Assembly (NCBI RefSeq): GCF_900111105.1
Contig: NZ_FOGC01000007.1
Span: forward strand, 123,767-187,766
Origin: Rosenbergiella nectarea
GTDB lineage: Bacteria > Pseudomonadota > Gammaproteobacteria > Enterobacterales > Enterobacteriaceae
Direction: 5' to 3'
DNA: 64,000 nt
This document shows, piece by piece, positions 23,257 through 36,798 of the stretch. The notes under the pieces were generated by a model. It worked only from the letters and a program-made list of their open reading frames with translations. It made no database searches and was not told the DNA's origin. Position 1 is the stretch's first letter, and the number at the start of each line of letters is the position of its first letter. The position numbers and the translations under genes are program-made.

Positions 23257-23421
23257 GGAATTTCTCGCATAAGTCCTCCTCCGATTTGATGAACATTTAT
23301 TGCTTAAAAAGTTGCTCTCTGGCGTTAAATTGCTCAGAATACACTCCGTCTTGCGCTAAGAAATCATAAGATTCACTCTCTATTACCAAGAGAAGCGCGA
23401 GCAGAACCGAGAGATAACTAT

Positions 23422-25448
<2,027 letters not shown>

Positions 25449-25575
25449 TTATTAAGGGTGATAACAGGGAGTTAATTCTCAACCGGACAAATTAACACCC
25501 CTAGGCTTACTCATAGTGACGTCAATCGGGGGGTAGCACTCCGCCCCATTCAGCGATTGTTTCATCGGTATTCTA

Positions 25576-26472
25576 TTACTTTACTACTTCCGTGAGAGCA
25601 GGTTGTAATGTGCTATAGCGAAACTGATAGCCCGCATCAATAAGTCGCTGAGGAACAGCCTGCTGCCCGCCTAAGACCAATACCGCAGACTCGCCCATCA
25701 GACAGCGAACTAGAGCGGCAGGCACACGCATAAAGCACGGACGATGTAACACCTTAGCCAGCTGAATGCTGAATTGTTCATTACGTACTGGCGTCGGTGC
25801 CACCATATTGAAAGGCCCCTTTAACGAAGGCTGGTTCAGAAGGAATTGAATCGCATTGAGCATATCCTCAATATGTATCCACGGCATGTATTGCTGACCA
25901 TCACCAAAAGGCCCCCCTACACAAGCACGAAACGGCATCACCATTTTCGCGAGCGCCCCACCCTCACTCGACAGGACGACACCGGTACGTAGCAAACATA
26001 CCCGCGTTTTTTCGCTTTGCGCCGCTAGCGCCAATGTCTCCCAGCGCGAACAGAGTTGACAGGTAAACTCTTGGTGTGGAGAGCTTTCTTCGGTGACTAA
26101 CGCCTGCCCTTGATCACCGTAATAGCCTACCGCCGATCCCGAAATCAATACTGATGGCGGATAGGTACTGGCTTTAATTAACTCTGCGATTTTTTCCGTT
26201 AATTGCCAACGGCTCTCACAGAGAATTTGTTTTTGAGAGGTCGTCCAGCGCTTATCTGCAATAGGCTCCCCAGCAAGATTAATCACTGCCTCGAAACCGT
26301 CTAATGATGACAAACCTGCGAGTGAACTCCACAGCTCTACGTTGGGACCCAAAAGCTTGGCTGCCCGCTCAGGGGAACGGGTCAAAGCAGTGATATGATG
26401 AGATTGACTTAACAATGTCTGCGAGAGACGTTGCCCTATCAATCCAGTCGCACCAGTAATCAGAATTTTCAT
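25576..26472 (-). CDS. yfcH: NAD(P)-binding epimerase-like protein, YfcH/TIGR01777 family
   Basis: The 298-residue protein has an N-terminal Rossmann motif ([14 protein letters not shown]) and the SDR39U1/YfcH pattern [27 protein letters not shown] and [15 protein letters not shown]. This is an extended short-chain dehydrogenase fold; the substrate is unknown. In E. coli yfcH lies elsewhere, so the local position after tadA is a rearrangement relative to that genome. Confidence 0.88.
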   Translation of the reverse strand: MKILITGATGLIGQRLSQTLLSQSHHITALTRSPERAAKLLGPNVELWSSLAGLSSLDGFEAVINLAGEPIADKRWTTSQKQILCESRWQLTEKIAELIKASTYPPSVLISGSAVGYYGDQGQALVTEESSPHQEFTCQLCSRWETLALAAQSEKTRVCLLRTGVVLSSEGGALAKMVMPFRACVGGPFGDGQQYMPWIHIEDMLNAIQFLLNQPSLKGPFNMVAPTPVRNEQFSIQLAKVLHRPCFMRVPAALVRCLMGESAVLVLGGQQAVPQRLIDAGYQFRYSTLQPALTEVVK

Positions 26473-27099
26473 GGCCTGCCTCTCCGTCGTTTACCGTTAT
26501 TGAGTTCTTTATTCTGCTATTCAGCATAGTCTATGTTAGTTGAAGAGTGCGGACTTTGATGCTGTTGGCTCGATAGATTATAGGGTCGGAAATGACCGGA
26601 CTTAGCCCGAATTGGACGAGGCTATTTAATTATCTTTTTTTCGAACAGGCTAACCACAACGTGATAACCGATTATCGTATTAAAGCTATAGACGACAAGC
26701 AGCGGTAATTTTTAACCTCTACCGATTTCCCTCATAATCGACAAGATCTTTGCACCAATAATCATCCATTTTTATTCTTTTTATTTGTAGCCCCTTAAAT
26801 CCATGATTACGTACAAAGCTGAAATTCACTAATAAAAATTATTCGAAAAAAAATAACAATTTGAGAAAATAGTCTATACGTTCTAAATTTTCTTTCGAAA
26901 AAATCACGAGATAAGTAATATCATGAGTCCTAATTGTGGACAACATATAGGATTACATCAAAAAAAATTACTTTTATTATGATAAAATTTATAAAAACCC
27001 GTCCTATATTCACTAAATTTTAAAGAGTGATGACGAGTGGGAACAGACCTATTGGGTAATATTTGGTTATCCGCTAAAGAATAGACGTGAGGAAAAAAC
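26473..27099. other. 627-bp AT-rich intergenic region before yfhL
   Basis: No gene or clear terminator is recognised. Base composition becomes strongly AT-rich from about 26800 to 27040, where many stop codons occur in all frames. It presumably contains the yfhL promoter. Confidence 0.4.
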
Positions 27100-27360
27100 A
27101 TGGCATTACTGATCACCGACCGCTGCATCAATTGTGATATGTGCGAGCCAGAATGTCCCAATCAGGCCATCGCGCTCGGTACAGAAATCTATGAAATCGA
27201 CCCGACCCGTTGTACCGAATGCATCGGACACTATGACGCGCCGACCTGCCAGAGTGTCTGCCCTATCACGCATACTGTTATTAAAGATACTGCGTGGCAG
27301 GAGACACCCGAGCAATTATGGGAAAAATTCGTTCAGCTTTATCCTAATGTTAAGGGTTAA
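27100..27360 (+). CDS. yfhL: YfhL-type 2[4Fe-4S] ferredoxin
   Basis: The 86-residue ferredoxin has two cluster motifs, CINCDMCEPECP near the start and CTECIGHYDAPTCQSVCP in the middle, the Alvin-type arrangement with an extended second motif. In E. coli YfhL supports tRNA hydroxylation by TrhP/YegQ. The 3' part of this gene is duplicated at 28585-28725. A GAGGAAAAAAC ribosome site precedes the ATG. Confidence 0.95.
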   Translation: MALLITDRCINCDMCEPECPNQAIALGTEIYEIDPTRCTECIGHYDAPTCQSVCPITHTVIKDTAWQETPEQLWEKFVQLYPNVKG

Positions 27361-27405
27361 CTCTCGAAGATCACCGTTGCACTGGTATAGCGGCGAGCAT
27401 CGCGT
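27220..27405. repeat. Left copy of duplicated yfhL/acpS junction
   Basis: The last 141 bp of yfhL plus about 45 bp matching the 3' end of acpS. The second copy is at 28585-28770. The yfhL parts differ at about six of 141 positions without indels. The acpS parts match perfectly for 22 bp and then diverge. On the minus strand the left copy ends a lost acpS-like frame RRYTSATVIFES, versus [12 protein letters not shown] in the intact gene. Confidence 0.9.
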
Positions 27406-27538
27406 GTCAACATTTCGTTCTGTTGTATTACTTCCCCTCTCGTTAATCCTAAATTGGGAAGCCGATTTGTTGTATCTATCATCTACTTTATAGCGGCTGA
27501 ACGATTCACTTTTCTGTTCCAATAGAGGTATAATTTTA

Positions 27539-27907
27539 TCACTTAGCGTAAGTCTTTGTTACGTTACTGTGTGCATCGGTGATAAATTCGAATCGATACT
27601 TTTTACCCTTCATCTCGTAAATCAATTCATAATGACTATTTTCACGCAATAAAAACGGAATACAGGTGTCGGGATATTTCTTGCTTGCATTATCTTCCCC
27701 CGATAGAGAAACTTGGTGATTTTCTTTAGAAGAAGTGAGTGAGTGAGTGAGTGAGTGAGTAATAGTCCAAACTATCCCCTATAGAAGACGCAATGCAAAT
27801 CCGATCCTGATTAACAGTAGCCTCTCCCCTGAGATTAAAGGCTAATTTATCCCCTGCACATCCCGCTAGAGACAGCAATAAAATGGAAGGTAGATATTTT
27901 TTCTCAC
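27539..27907 (-). pseudogene. Out-of-frame T6SS-associated lipoprotein with tetranucleotide repeat
   Basis: A lipoprotein-like frame (KKYLPSILLLSLAGC, lipobox LAGC, then AGDKLAFNLRGEATV) is broken twice. A run of six A just after a candidate GTG start at 27907 would need one more A to join start and signal peptide. A tract of six GTGA units (TCAC on the coding strand) puts the second half out of frame. With five or eight units, the frame continues to NSHYELIYEMKGKKYRFEF and a stop at 27539. The sequence resembles the putative periplasmic immunity lipoproteins found beside T6SS genes. The GTG overlaps the stop of the upstream frame (GTGA), suggesting coupling. It may be phase-variable or simply decayed. 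Confidence 0.6.
27735..27760. repeat. (GTGA)6 tetranucleotide repeat tract
   Basis: Six perfect GTGA units plus GT inside the lipoprotein reading frame. Tetranucleotide tracts in coding sequence are prone to slipped-strand copy-number change and shift the frame by one base per unit. Confidence 0.95.
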
Positions 27908-27985
27908 CCGGGGAATCCTTGCAAGATACTTTGATAATGTTCGAGTAATTCTTTTTTTGTCCGAGTCGAATTATAATAGTAATAA

Positions 27986-28417
27986 TTAAACTGCTATTCT
28001 TTCAAAACCATATTTCATCAGCAACCAATAATCGGTTACTATCGAAGCCTGTTGCTCCATTGCGTATGCGGATAAATGGGTATTTTTCAGATCATAGTGA
28101 TAATTTTCAGCCCAGGACAATAATCCCCGTACCCGTACATTCATTCCATGCTGATATTGCCGTACATGCATCATTTCATGCATAAAGAGATGCTGATAAT
28201 CGATTGAAGAAAAACTATAATCATCACGGTAAATATTCGTTTCAAACCAGATTTCACCATTCGGCGTCATCGCCGTATTATTCCCTTGCATTCCAAAGGG
28301 CAGATAACTTCCATGGTGAATCCAAACCCGAGCATATTGGATGCTGTGACTAAATAATTCAATTGCTAAACGAATTTCGCCTAGCGTTAATAATCGTAAA
28401 CCACCTCTAAGAAGCAT
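27986..28417 (-). CDS. T6SS/Vgr-associated HExxH metallopeptidase-like protein, C-terminus frameshifted
   Basis: A 143-residue protein with a zinc-peptidase-like motif HEMMH in DYQHLFMHEMMHVRQYQHGMNV, preceded by IHHGSYLPFGMQGNNTAMTP and followed by AMEQQASIVTDYWLLMKYG. This matches small proteins annotated as Vgr-related or Rhs-associated in T6SS islands; their activity is not established to my knowledge. In the next frame the expected tail continues (YYNSTRTKKELLEHYQSIL) to a stop at 27904, so a one-base change near 27990 probably cut about 30 residues. An AGGAT site precedes the ATG at 28417. It is foreign to the yfhL/acpS locus. Confidence 0.7.
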   Translation of the reverse strand: MLLRGGLRLLTLGEIRLAIELFSHSIQYARVWIHHGSYLPFGMQGNNTAMTPNGEIWFETNIYRDDYSFSSIDYQHLFMHEMMHVRQYQHGMNVRVRGLLSWAENYHYDLKNTHLSAYAMEQQASIVTDYWLLMKYGFERIAV

Positions 28418-28497
28418 AGGAAATCCTTTTACATTTCTTAATGTTTACTTTAATACTGAAAAATCATTATGGAAATTAGTTTATTCGCAATGAATAA

Positions 28498-28590
28498 TTA
28501 TATCTCGTAGGATTCTGTTCCATCGAAGTTGGGGGGGTTAAGGGAGGTCATTACTGCGCCGACTGAGCAATATATAAACGAATTTGCATC
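28498..28590 (-). pseudogene. 3' remnant of an unidentified gene at the insertion edge
   Basis: On the minus strand the frame ending FIYCSVGAVMTSLNPPNF... stops at 28498 and loses its upstream part where the duplicated yfhL sequence begins (28585). It is probably the C-terminal end of the gene that preceded the metallopeptidase in the donor. I do not recognise the family. Confidence 0.35.
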
Positions 28591-28770
28591 GGACACTATG
28601 ACGCGCCGACCTGCCAGAGTGCCTGCCCTATCACGCATACTATTGTTAAAGATACTGTGTGGCAGGAGACATCCGAGCAATTATGGGAAAAATTCGTTCA
28701 GCTTTATCCTGATGTTAAGGGTTAACTCTCGAAGATCACCGTTGCACAAGCATAGCGACGCTCATCGGCG
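28585..28770. repeat. Right copy of duplicated yfhL/acpS junction
   Basis: A 141-bp copy of the yfhL 3' end (encoding CIGHYDAPTCQSACP to DVKG and the stop) adjoining the intact acpS 3' end. It lacks the yfhL start and is a remnant. Together with 27220-27405 it brackets the T6SS-type insert. Confidence 0.9.
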
Positions 28771-29102
28771 AGCGTTACGTGATGATGCTGGATCCCCAGC
28801 TGCTCAGCAAGCACCTGTGCTTGCCCAAGTAATCGTAAACAAGGCTTACCGAGAGAGTTATTAAACACTTCGAATTGATTAAAGGCCAATCCATTGCGGA
28901 TGCCAGTCCCAAAGGCTTTGGCAGCGGCTTCTTTCACCGCGAAACGCTTCGCTAAAAACCGCACGGGTTGATGGTGTTGCTGATACTGTCGCCATTCGCT
29001 GTCCGTTAACACACGTTTTGCTAACCGGTCACCTGAACGTTCTATCACCTGTTCAATGCGCGAGATCTCGACAATATCCGTCCCCAGCCCCACGATAGCC
29101 AT
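28722..29102 (-). CDS. acpS: Holo-[acyl-carrier-protein] synthase
   Basis: AcpS attaches 4'-phosphopantetheine to ACP. The 126-residue protein has the family motifs [13 protein letters not shown] and [22 protein letters not shown] longer frame starts at 29126, but the family start [10 protein letters not shown] at 29102 overlaps the pdxJ stop (TAATG), indicating coupling. Its 3' end coincides with the duplicated junction but remains intact. Confidence 0.96.
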   Translation of the reverse strand: MAIVGLGTDIVEISRIEQVIERSGDRLAKRVLTDSEWRQYQQHHQPVRFLAKRFAVKEAAAKAFGTGIRNGLAFNQFEVFNNSLGKPCLRLLGQAQVLAEQLGIQHHHVTLADERRYACATVIFES

Positions 29103-29833
29103 TAACGTCGTGCATCCTGTATACACTGTTTCATCTCGCGCACGGCATCCGCCAGTCCACTAAATAGCGCTCGGCCGATGATCGCGTGTCCAATATTAAG
29201 CTCGTAAATCTCAGGTAAGGCGGCAATAGCTTGAACGTTGTGGTAAGTCAGGCCGTGGCCAGCATTCACTCTTAACCCTTTCGACGCCGCGTAACTCACT
29301 GCTGTGCTAATGCGTTCTAGCTCTTTTTCGACTTCTTGAGGATCTTGCGCTTCCGCGTAAGCACCAGTATGAATCTCGATAAAAGGCGCTTTAGTAGTCA
29401 CCGCCGCATCAATCTGCCGAAAGTCGGGATCGATAAAGAGCGACACCACAATATTCGCTTGCTGCAAACGCGCCACCGCTTCATTCATTTTCGCTTGTTG
29501 ACCCGCAACGTCTAAGCCGCCTTCAGTCGTCACTTCCTCGCGTTTCTCTGGCACGAGGCAGCAGAAATGCGGGCGTGTCTGACAAGCAATACTAATCATC
29601 TCTTCGGTGACCGCCATTTCCAGATTCATACGGGTCTGAATGGTTTGTCGCAGTAAGGCAATATCTCGGTCAGTAATATGGCGACGATCTTCGCGTAAGT
29701 GCACGGTAATGCCATCAGCACCCGCTTGTTCTGCTACAAAAGCGGCCTGAACGGGATCCGGATAGTGGGTACCCCGAGCGTTACGCACGGTAGCAATATG
29801 GTCAATATTTACGCCTAAATAAACTTCCGCCAT
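29102..29833 (-). CDS. pdxJ: Pyridoxine 5'-phosphate synthase
   Basis: TIM-barrel enzyme closing the pyridoxine ring in the DXP-dependent vitamin B6 pathway. The 243-residue protein has [16 protein letters not shown], the [14 protein letters not shown] phosphate/acid site and HTGAYA. ATG 29833 (MAEVYLGVN) is chosen over the in-frame ATG at 29845 by family alignment. It is in the rnc-era-recO-pdxJ-acpS operon. Confidence 0.97.
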   Translation of the reverse strand: MAEVYLGVNIDHIATVRNARGTHYPDPVQAAFVAEQAGADGITVHLREDRRHITDRDIALLRQTIQTRMNLEMAVTEEMISIACQTRPHFCCLVPEKREEVTTEGGLDVAGQQAKMNEAVARLQQANIVVSLFIDPDFRQIDAAVTTKAPFIEIHTGAYAEAQDPQEVEKELERISTAVSYAASKGLRVNAGHGLTYHNVQAIAALPEIYELNIGHAIIGRALFSGLADAVREMKQCIQDARR

Positions 29834-29875
29834 GCTAAACCTCATAGATAATCGCGAAAAAAAGGGACAATGTAA

Positions 29876-30598
29876 TCACTCCTCCGGTTTATTAACGGGA
29901 AGCTGGAACTGCCGGAAGAGTGCTTGACTTTTTAAAGGACGCCCACCTAAATAGGGCTTCAGCGCCATACGCGTAAAACGTTTTGCCGCCCGCAGTGTAT
30001 CAATTTCTGGAAATTCGCGCTGATAAAATGCACGTAACTGACGACCGGTGAAGGTATGCGCGGTCGGCATCACACTTGCAATAAAGCCGCGCTCTTGCCG
30101 GTAGTTATAGGTCATCTCATCACTGACTTCTTCGCCGCTACCGGCGCAATGTAAGAAATCCACGCCGTAACCCAGATGCGTCAATAGCGCAAATTCGAAA
30201 CGTCGTAATACCGGCTCAGGAGAGCTATCGAGCGCGGCAAGCGATTGCAAACAATGGAGATAGTCGAAGAAGAGCGCTGAGTAACCAATTTCTTGGCCGA
30301 GGACTCTCATCAACAGTTCATTGACATAAAGTCCACAGTAAAGATAAGTCCCGCTCAGCGGCAGCCCCATGGAGACAGGTTCAGCGCTACGCAACGTTTT
30401 GACTTCACCTTTACCGCCCCACCGCATCAGTAGAGGTGTGAAAGGCTGTAACGCACCTTTAAGGTTGGAACGGCGTGAACGAGCCCCTTTCGCCAGAACA
30501 GTGACGCGTCCATCGCTTTCACTGAAAATGTCGAGTAGTAAGCTCGTTTCGCTGTAAGGGCGAGCATGCAAAACGAAAACGCGCTGCCAGCCCTCCAT
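29876..30598 (-). CDS. recO: DNA repair protein RecO
   Basis: RecO works with RecF and RecR to load RecA at gaps. The protein (240 aa from MEGWQR) has the N-terminal OB fold ([35 protein letters not shown]) and a helical C-terminal domain. A second in-frame ATG is at 30601, four bases from the era stop; either could be used. It lies directly after era. Confidence 0.95.
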   Translation of the reverse strand: MEGWQRVFVLHARPYSETSLLLDIFSESDGRVTVLAKGARSRRSNLKGALQPFTPLLMRWGGKGEVKTLRSAEPVSMGLPLSGTYLYCGLYVNELLMRVLGQEIGYSALFFDYLHCLQSLAALDSSPEPVLRRFEFALLTHLGYGVDFLHCAGSGEEVSDEMTYNYRQERGFIASVMPTAHTFTGRQLRAFYQREFPEIDTLRAAKRFTRMALKPYLGGRPLKSQALFRQFQLPVNKPEE

Positions 30599-30601
30599 CA
30601 A

Positions 30602-32258
<1,657 letters not shown>

Positions 32259-32303
32259 GTAGTGAAAATTATGGGTTGAGTTCGTCCCTGAACTCAATCC
32301 CTA

Positions 32304-33275
32304 TCAATGGATACCACCAATCCGGCTTAATCTTACGCCTGTTGGCCATTGACCTTCTTGTTTATCGAAGCTCATCCAGATAGCGACGGCTTTCCCAACG
32401 AGATTCTTCTCTGGAACAAATCCCCAATAACGGCTATCTGCACTGTTATCGCGGTTGTCACCCATCATAAAATATTCTCCAGCCGGGACCACCCATGTTG
32501 ATTGCGGTTGGCCATCTTGCTGGTAGTAAGCATCCACTTGGCTCTGGGCTTGATTAACCAATAGAATGTTGTGGGTGACATTACCCAGAGTCTCTTGACG
32601 CTCACCCAGCTGTAATCCGCCGGGTAACATACCTGCTTTAGAGATTTGATAAAAGCCATTACCCACTTCATTTCCATCAAAACCGCTAAAGGTTTGTAGA
32701 AAATCACTCTTTTCCATCGACGAGTAAGTTATCGCGACTGGATTTTCGCAATGCCCTTCGCCACAGCCAGGGGTAACCGTTACGGTCTTGCTATCCGGAT
32801 CGAAAACAATCTTGTCTCCCGGCAAACCAATCACTCGTTTGATGTAATCGACAGAAGGATCTTTCGGATATTTAAACACCACCACATCACCACGCTTAGG
32901 ATGCCCAGTAGGGATCAGCGTAGTCTGGGTAATTGGGTCTTTTAATCCGTAAGCAAACTTTTCGACCAAGATAAAATCACCGATCAATAAAGTTGGCATC
33001 ATCGATCCGGAAGGGATCTGGAAAGGTTCATAAATAAATGAACGCACGATAAAGACCACAGCCAGTACCGGAAATACCGATACTGACGTCTCCACCCAGC
33101 TTGGCTGACGCGCAACGCTGTCTAGAGTCGCTTTATCTAACGTGGTGTTAGCGTGATCTTGCGCCTGTTGACACTTAGCACGGCGCGCCGGGGCCCATTT
33201 AAATTTATCCAGACACCACACGATACCGGTGAGTAACGTTGCAACTGCCAAAATCAGTGCAAACATATTTGCCAT
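32304..33275 (-). CDS. lepB: Signal peptidase I
   Basis: Inner-membrane serine/lysine protease that removes signal peptides. The 323-residue protein has two N-terminal transmembrane segments (about 4-22 and 66-82), catalytic S91 in PSGSMMP and the lysine in DYIKRVIGLPGD, plus the MGDNRDNSADSR box. ATG 33275 (MANMFALIL) is chosen over ATG 33281. It lies between lepA and rnc, the conserved order. Confidence 0.97.
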   Translation of the reverse strand: MANMFALILAVATLLTGIVWCLDKFKWAPARRAKCQQAQDHANTTLDKATLDSVARQPSWVETSVSVFPVLAVVFIVRSFIYEPFQIPSGSMMPTLLIGDFILVEKFAYGLKDPITQTTLIPTGHPKRGDVVVFKYPKDPSVDYIKRVIGLPGDKIVFDPDSKTVTVTPGCGEGHCENPVAITYSSMEKSDFLQTFSGFDGNEVGNGFYQISKAGMLPGGLQLGERQETLGNVTHNILLVNQAQSQVDAYYQQDGQPQSTWVVPAGEYFMMGDNRDNSADSRYWGFVPEKNLVGKAVAIWMSFDKQEGQWPTGVRLSRIGGIH

Positions 33276-33292
33276 GACCAATCCTTAATTAA

Positions 33293-35104
33293 TTAATCTT
33301 TACCAACATGCAGAATTGCTAAGAACGCCTCTTGCGGTAACTCTACGTTGCCGACTTGCTTCATGCGTTTCTTACCATCTTTCTGTTTCTGTAATAATTT
33401 CTTCTTACGGCTCACGTCACCACCATAACACTTCGCCAATACGTTTTTACGTAATTGTTTGACCGTGGAACGGGCAATAATGTGGTTACCAATGGCAGCT
33501 TGGATAGCAATATCAAACTGTTGACGAGGAATGAGCTCACGCATTTTTTCGACTAATTCACGACCTCGAGATTGTGAATTATCGCGGTGAGTGATTAGCG
33601 CGAGCGCATCAACACGTTCGGAGTTGATCATGACATCAACACGAACCATGTCTGACGTTTGGAAACGCTTAAAGTTATAATCAAGCGATGCATAACCACG
33701 GGATGTCGATTTAATCCGGTCAAAGAAGTCTAAGACGACTTCGGCCATCGGAATATCGTAGGTTAACGCGACTTGATTACCGTGGTAAACCATGTTGGTT
33801 TGTACGCCACGTTTCTCAACACACAGAGTGATCACGTTACCGAGGAATTCTTGCGGCAACAGCATATGACATTCGGCAATCGGCTCGCGTAGCTCTTCAA
33901 TGTTGTTAAGCGGCGGTAGTTTAGCTGGGCTATCAACATACAGTGTTTCACCACTGGTCGTCACTACTTCATAGACTACCGTTGGCGCCGTGGTAATCAG
34001 GTCCAAGTCGTACTCGCGCTCTAAGCGCTCTTGGATGATTTCCATGTGCAATAATCCAAGGAAGCCACAACGGAAACCAAAGCCCAAGGCAGTCGAGCTC
34101 TCTGGCTCGTAGAATAACGAGGCGTCATTCAGACTCAGTTTGCCCAGAGCATCACGGAAGTTTTCATAATCGTCAGAGCTTACAGGAAATAATCCAGCAT
34201 AGACTTGTGGTTTAACCTTTTTAAACCCTGGTAGCGGCTTATCAGCCGAATACTTCGCCGCAGTCAGAGTATCCCCGACGGGCGCACCTAGGATGTCTTT
34301 GATGGCACACACTAACCAGCCAACTTCCCCACTGCGTAATTCATCACGGTCAACGCGTTTCGGCGTAAAGATACCCAGACGATCAGCATTATAGACTTGA
34401 CCGGTACTCATCACTTTGATTTTGTCGCCTTTACGCAACACACCATTTTTAACACGGACTAGAGAGACAACCCCTAAGTAGTTATCGAACCATGAGTCGA
34501 TAATCAGCGCTTGTAACGGTGCATCAATATCGCCTTCCGGTGGTGGAATATCGCGTACTAGACGTTCTAATACTTCAGGAACACCTAATCCTGTTTTAGC
34601 CGAACATCTTACCGCATCCGTCGCATCAATCCCGACAATATCTTCAATCTCTTGGGAAACGCGATCAGGGTCCGCCGCAGGGAGGTCAATTTTGTTTAAT
34701 ACCGGTACAACTTCCAGATCCATTTCAATCGCGGTGTAGCAGTTAGCCAAGGTTTGCGCTTCGACACCCTGCCCTGCATCCACGACAAGTAGCGCACCTT
34801 CACAGGCGGCAAGAGAACGAGAGACTTCATAGGAGAAGTCTACGTGCCCCGGCGTATCAATGAAGTTAAGTTGATAAATTTCACCATTTTGTGCGTGATA
34901 ATCGAGGGTCACGCTTTGCGCTTTGATAGTGATCCCACGCTCACGTTCAAGATCCATGGAGTCCAAAACTTGGGCCGCCATTTCACGATCACTCAAGCCG
35001 CCACAGGTTTGAATTAAGCGATCAGATAACGTGGATTTTCCATGGTCGATATGCGCAATGATGGAGAAATTTCTTATATTCTTCATATCCGGGGATTTTT
35101 TCAT
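33293..35104 (-). CDS. lepA: Elongation factor 4 (LepA)
   Basis: Ribosomal back-translocase-type GTPase of about 603 residues. G1 [16 protein letters not shown] and NKIDLP motifs are visible, followed by the EF4-specific C-terminal domain ([22 protein letters not shown]). The usual family start is MKNIRNFS (ATG 35086), but the only good ribosome site (AGGAAACT) precedes ATG 35104, giving a six-residue extension MKKSPD. The start is therefore uncertain. It is upstream of lepB. Confidence 0.96.
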   Translation of the reverse strand: MKKSPDMKNIRNFSIIAHIDHGKSTLSDRLIQTCGGLSDREMAAQVLDSMDLERERGITIKAQSVTLDYHAQNGEIYQLNFIDTPGHVDFSYEVSRSLAACEGALLVVDAGQGVEAQTLANCYTAIEMDLEVVPVLNKIDLPAADPDRVSQEIEDIVGIDATDAVRCSAKTGLGVPEVLERLVRDIPPPEGDIDAPLQALIIDSWFDNYLGVVSLVRVKNGVLRKGDKIKVMSTGQVYNADRLGIFTPKRVDRDELRSGEVGWLVCAIKDILGAPVGDTLTAAKYSADKPLPGFKKVKPQVYAGLFPVSSDDYENFRDALGKLSLNDASLFYEPESSTALGFGFRCGFLGLLHMEIIQERLEREYDLDLITTAPTVVYEVVTTSGETLYVDSPAKLPPLNNIEELREPIAECHMLLPQEFLGNVITLCVEKRGVQTNMVYHGNQVALTYDIPMAEVVLDFFDRIKSTSRGYASLDYNFKRFQTSDMVRVDVMINSERVDALALITHRDNSQSRGRELVEKMRELIPRQQFDIAIQAAIGNHIIARSTVKQLRKNVLAKCYGGDVSRKKKLLQKQKDGKKRMKQVGNVELPQEAFLAILHVGKD

Positions 35105-35329
35105 AGTTTCCTGCAAAATTTATTCAGGTGGACACATAAATGGACCCATGATGCATGTACCCACTTTTTTACTGCGGAGCATATTACACGACAGCGGCAA
35201 AGACGTCAGCATATCAACAGCCTTGGACAGCTTTTTTTTAAGACAATTTATGGGAAGAAGTATGAAGGGGGACTGCAAGCAAACCGTAAATCGCTGAATA
35301 CAGCTCGCTCGCTAACATAAATCGACTCG

Positions 35330-35809
35330 TTACGAAGAGTGAGAAGGATGAACCGAGTCAACGCGCAATTGGTCTGGGCCTAAGGCAACCGTTAGTATTA
35401 CGGGTTGGAACGAATGTTTTTCACCTAAAGTTTTCGATAAAAGCTTAGCGATGAAGAAACCGCCAACGCCACCCAGCAAGGCCCCCCCTGCGCTGGCCAT
35501 ATCGGTATTAAACCAATACTGTAATAGGCCTGCACCGATGAAGAGTCCCACTAATGGCGTGATATACACCATCAACGCTGAGCTGAGTAAACTGCTTTCC
35601 CTAATACCTAACTCAATACGTTGACCGGGCTGCAAGGGCTTATCGCTATTCACTTGCATGACATGCGCGTTTTTAGGGCCGAGTTTGTTTAACATCTGAC
35701 TCCCGCATCCTTTACGTGCAGAACAACTATTACAGGTTGTTTTCGCTTCAGTATGCAGTGTCGCAACACCTTGGTCCCATGACACGACTGTCGCCCATTC
35801 TCTCATCAT
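35330..35809 (-). CDS. rseC: SoxR-reducing system / sigma-E factor regulatory protein RseC
   Basis: Inner-membrane protein of 159 residues with an N-terminal Cys motif C26-x2-C29-x5-C35 (CNSCSARKGCG) and two transmembrane helices (about 75-98 and 106-124). It is the last gene of the rpoE operon and modulates sigma-E mildly and SoxR reduction. It is followed by 213 bp without a gene before lepA. Confidence 0.93.
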   Translation of the reverse strand: MMREWATVVSWDQGVATLHTEAKTTCNSCSARKGCGSQMLNKLGPKNAHVMQVNSDKPLQPGQRIELGIRESSLLSSALMVYITPLVGLFIGAGLLQYWFNTDMASAGGALLGGVGGFFIAKLLSKTLGEKHSFQPVILTVALGPDQLRVDSVHPSHSS

Positions 35810-35811
35810 TG

Positions 35812-36798
35812 TTAAGTCCCCGTATTGACCGTATCTGCAATGCGCTTCGCCGTCTCACGAGGAAGTTCACCGACAACGCTAATTTCCTTATTATTACGTA
35901 TTTCAACGTAAAGCGTGCGACGCCCAGTGCTATAAGATTGCGGAGGCGTTGAACCGTTCGCCGCAGAGACATTTACCGTGAAGGTAAAAAGACCATCGGA
36001 ATAGAGGCGTGATTCGATTTTTTTCGCTAAGGCCGGTACTTGGCGTTGGCTTTGTGATAATACCTGAACCCCGGCAGGTAGCCAGCCAGGAGTCCAACTT
36101 AATTCTGTGTGCGAATTTTTCGGCAATGAGGTCATTTCAGGAGGCAGCTTAGCATCCACCAGCGGCGCCATTACCTGCTGTAGCTGATCATCGGCAGCGA
36201 AATCAACGACTTGGAATTGCTCGATCGTTTCCCCTTCTTGCGACAGCAGATCGGCACGTAAAGGGAGTGAGCTCGCGCTATCTAACCAGACCGCGTAACT
36301 GAAACGAGAACCGTCTTTCGAAACGATACGTACAACATCGCATAACCGGTCAGCCACCCGAGAACGTCCGACACTAATAAAGTCGTAGTAATCTTTTAGC
36401 CGATCGAAATTCGCAAATAAAATCGATGGGAGTCCATCGATAATATGGTCGCCCGGAAGCGTAAAGGGATCAACGCCTGAACTCGCATCGAAATAACTGA
36501 TCGAACGATTGCGTTGGATCACTTCTCGACGCGGGCCGTCCATCTGCAGCAGTTGTGCAAACACTTGATTGTTGACTAGCGCATGGCGATAGCGCAACGA
36601 CTCAATACCTTGTTCGCTAATAGTAATATAGGAAAGCTGGTAGTTAAGCGTATTGGTTGCTTTATCCATCTGCTTTAGCATCACAAAGGGTTGGTTCGGC
36701 TTTGTTTCCGTCGATACAGCGCTGTTATCGGCAAAACTAGAGAAGGGATAAAGTAAACTGCCGCATAATGCGGCAGAGAGAAGAAGTTTTTCTTTCAT
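35812..36798 (-). CDS. rseB: Sigma-E regulatory protein RseB
   Basis: Periplasmic lipoprotein-LPS sensor that shields RseA from DegS. The 328-residue protein has a signal peptide (about 1-23, ending FSSFA) and the LolA-like MucB/RseB N-terminal domain followed by a C-terminal RseA-binding domain (SWTPGWLPAGVQVLSQSQ). It abuts rseA by a single-base overlap and rseC by 2 bp. Confidence 0.95.
   Translation of the reverse strand: MKEKLLLSAALCGSLLYPFSSFADNSAVSTETKPNQPFVMLKQMDKATNTLNYQLSYITISEQGIESLRYRHALVNNQVFAQLLQMDGPRREVIQRNRSISYFDASSGVDPFTLPGDHIIDGLPSILFANFDRLKDYYDFISVGRSRVADRLCDVVRIVSKDGSRFSYAVWLDSASSLPLRADLLSQEGETIEQFQVVDFAADDQLQQVMAPLVDAKLPPEMTSLPKNSHTELSWTPGWLPAGVQVLSQSQRQVPALAKKIESRLYSDGLFTFTVNVSAANGSTPPQSYSTGRRTLYVEIRNNKEISVVGELPRETAKRIADTVNTGT

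Noticed and set aside
27735-27760. CRISPR-like or iteron interpretation of the GTGA tract
   Set aside because: The unit is only 4 bp, has no spacers and lies in a broken reading frame; it is a simple sequence repeat.
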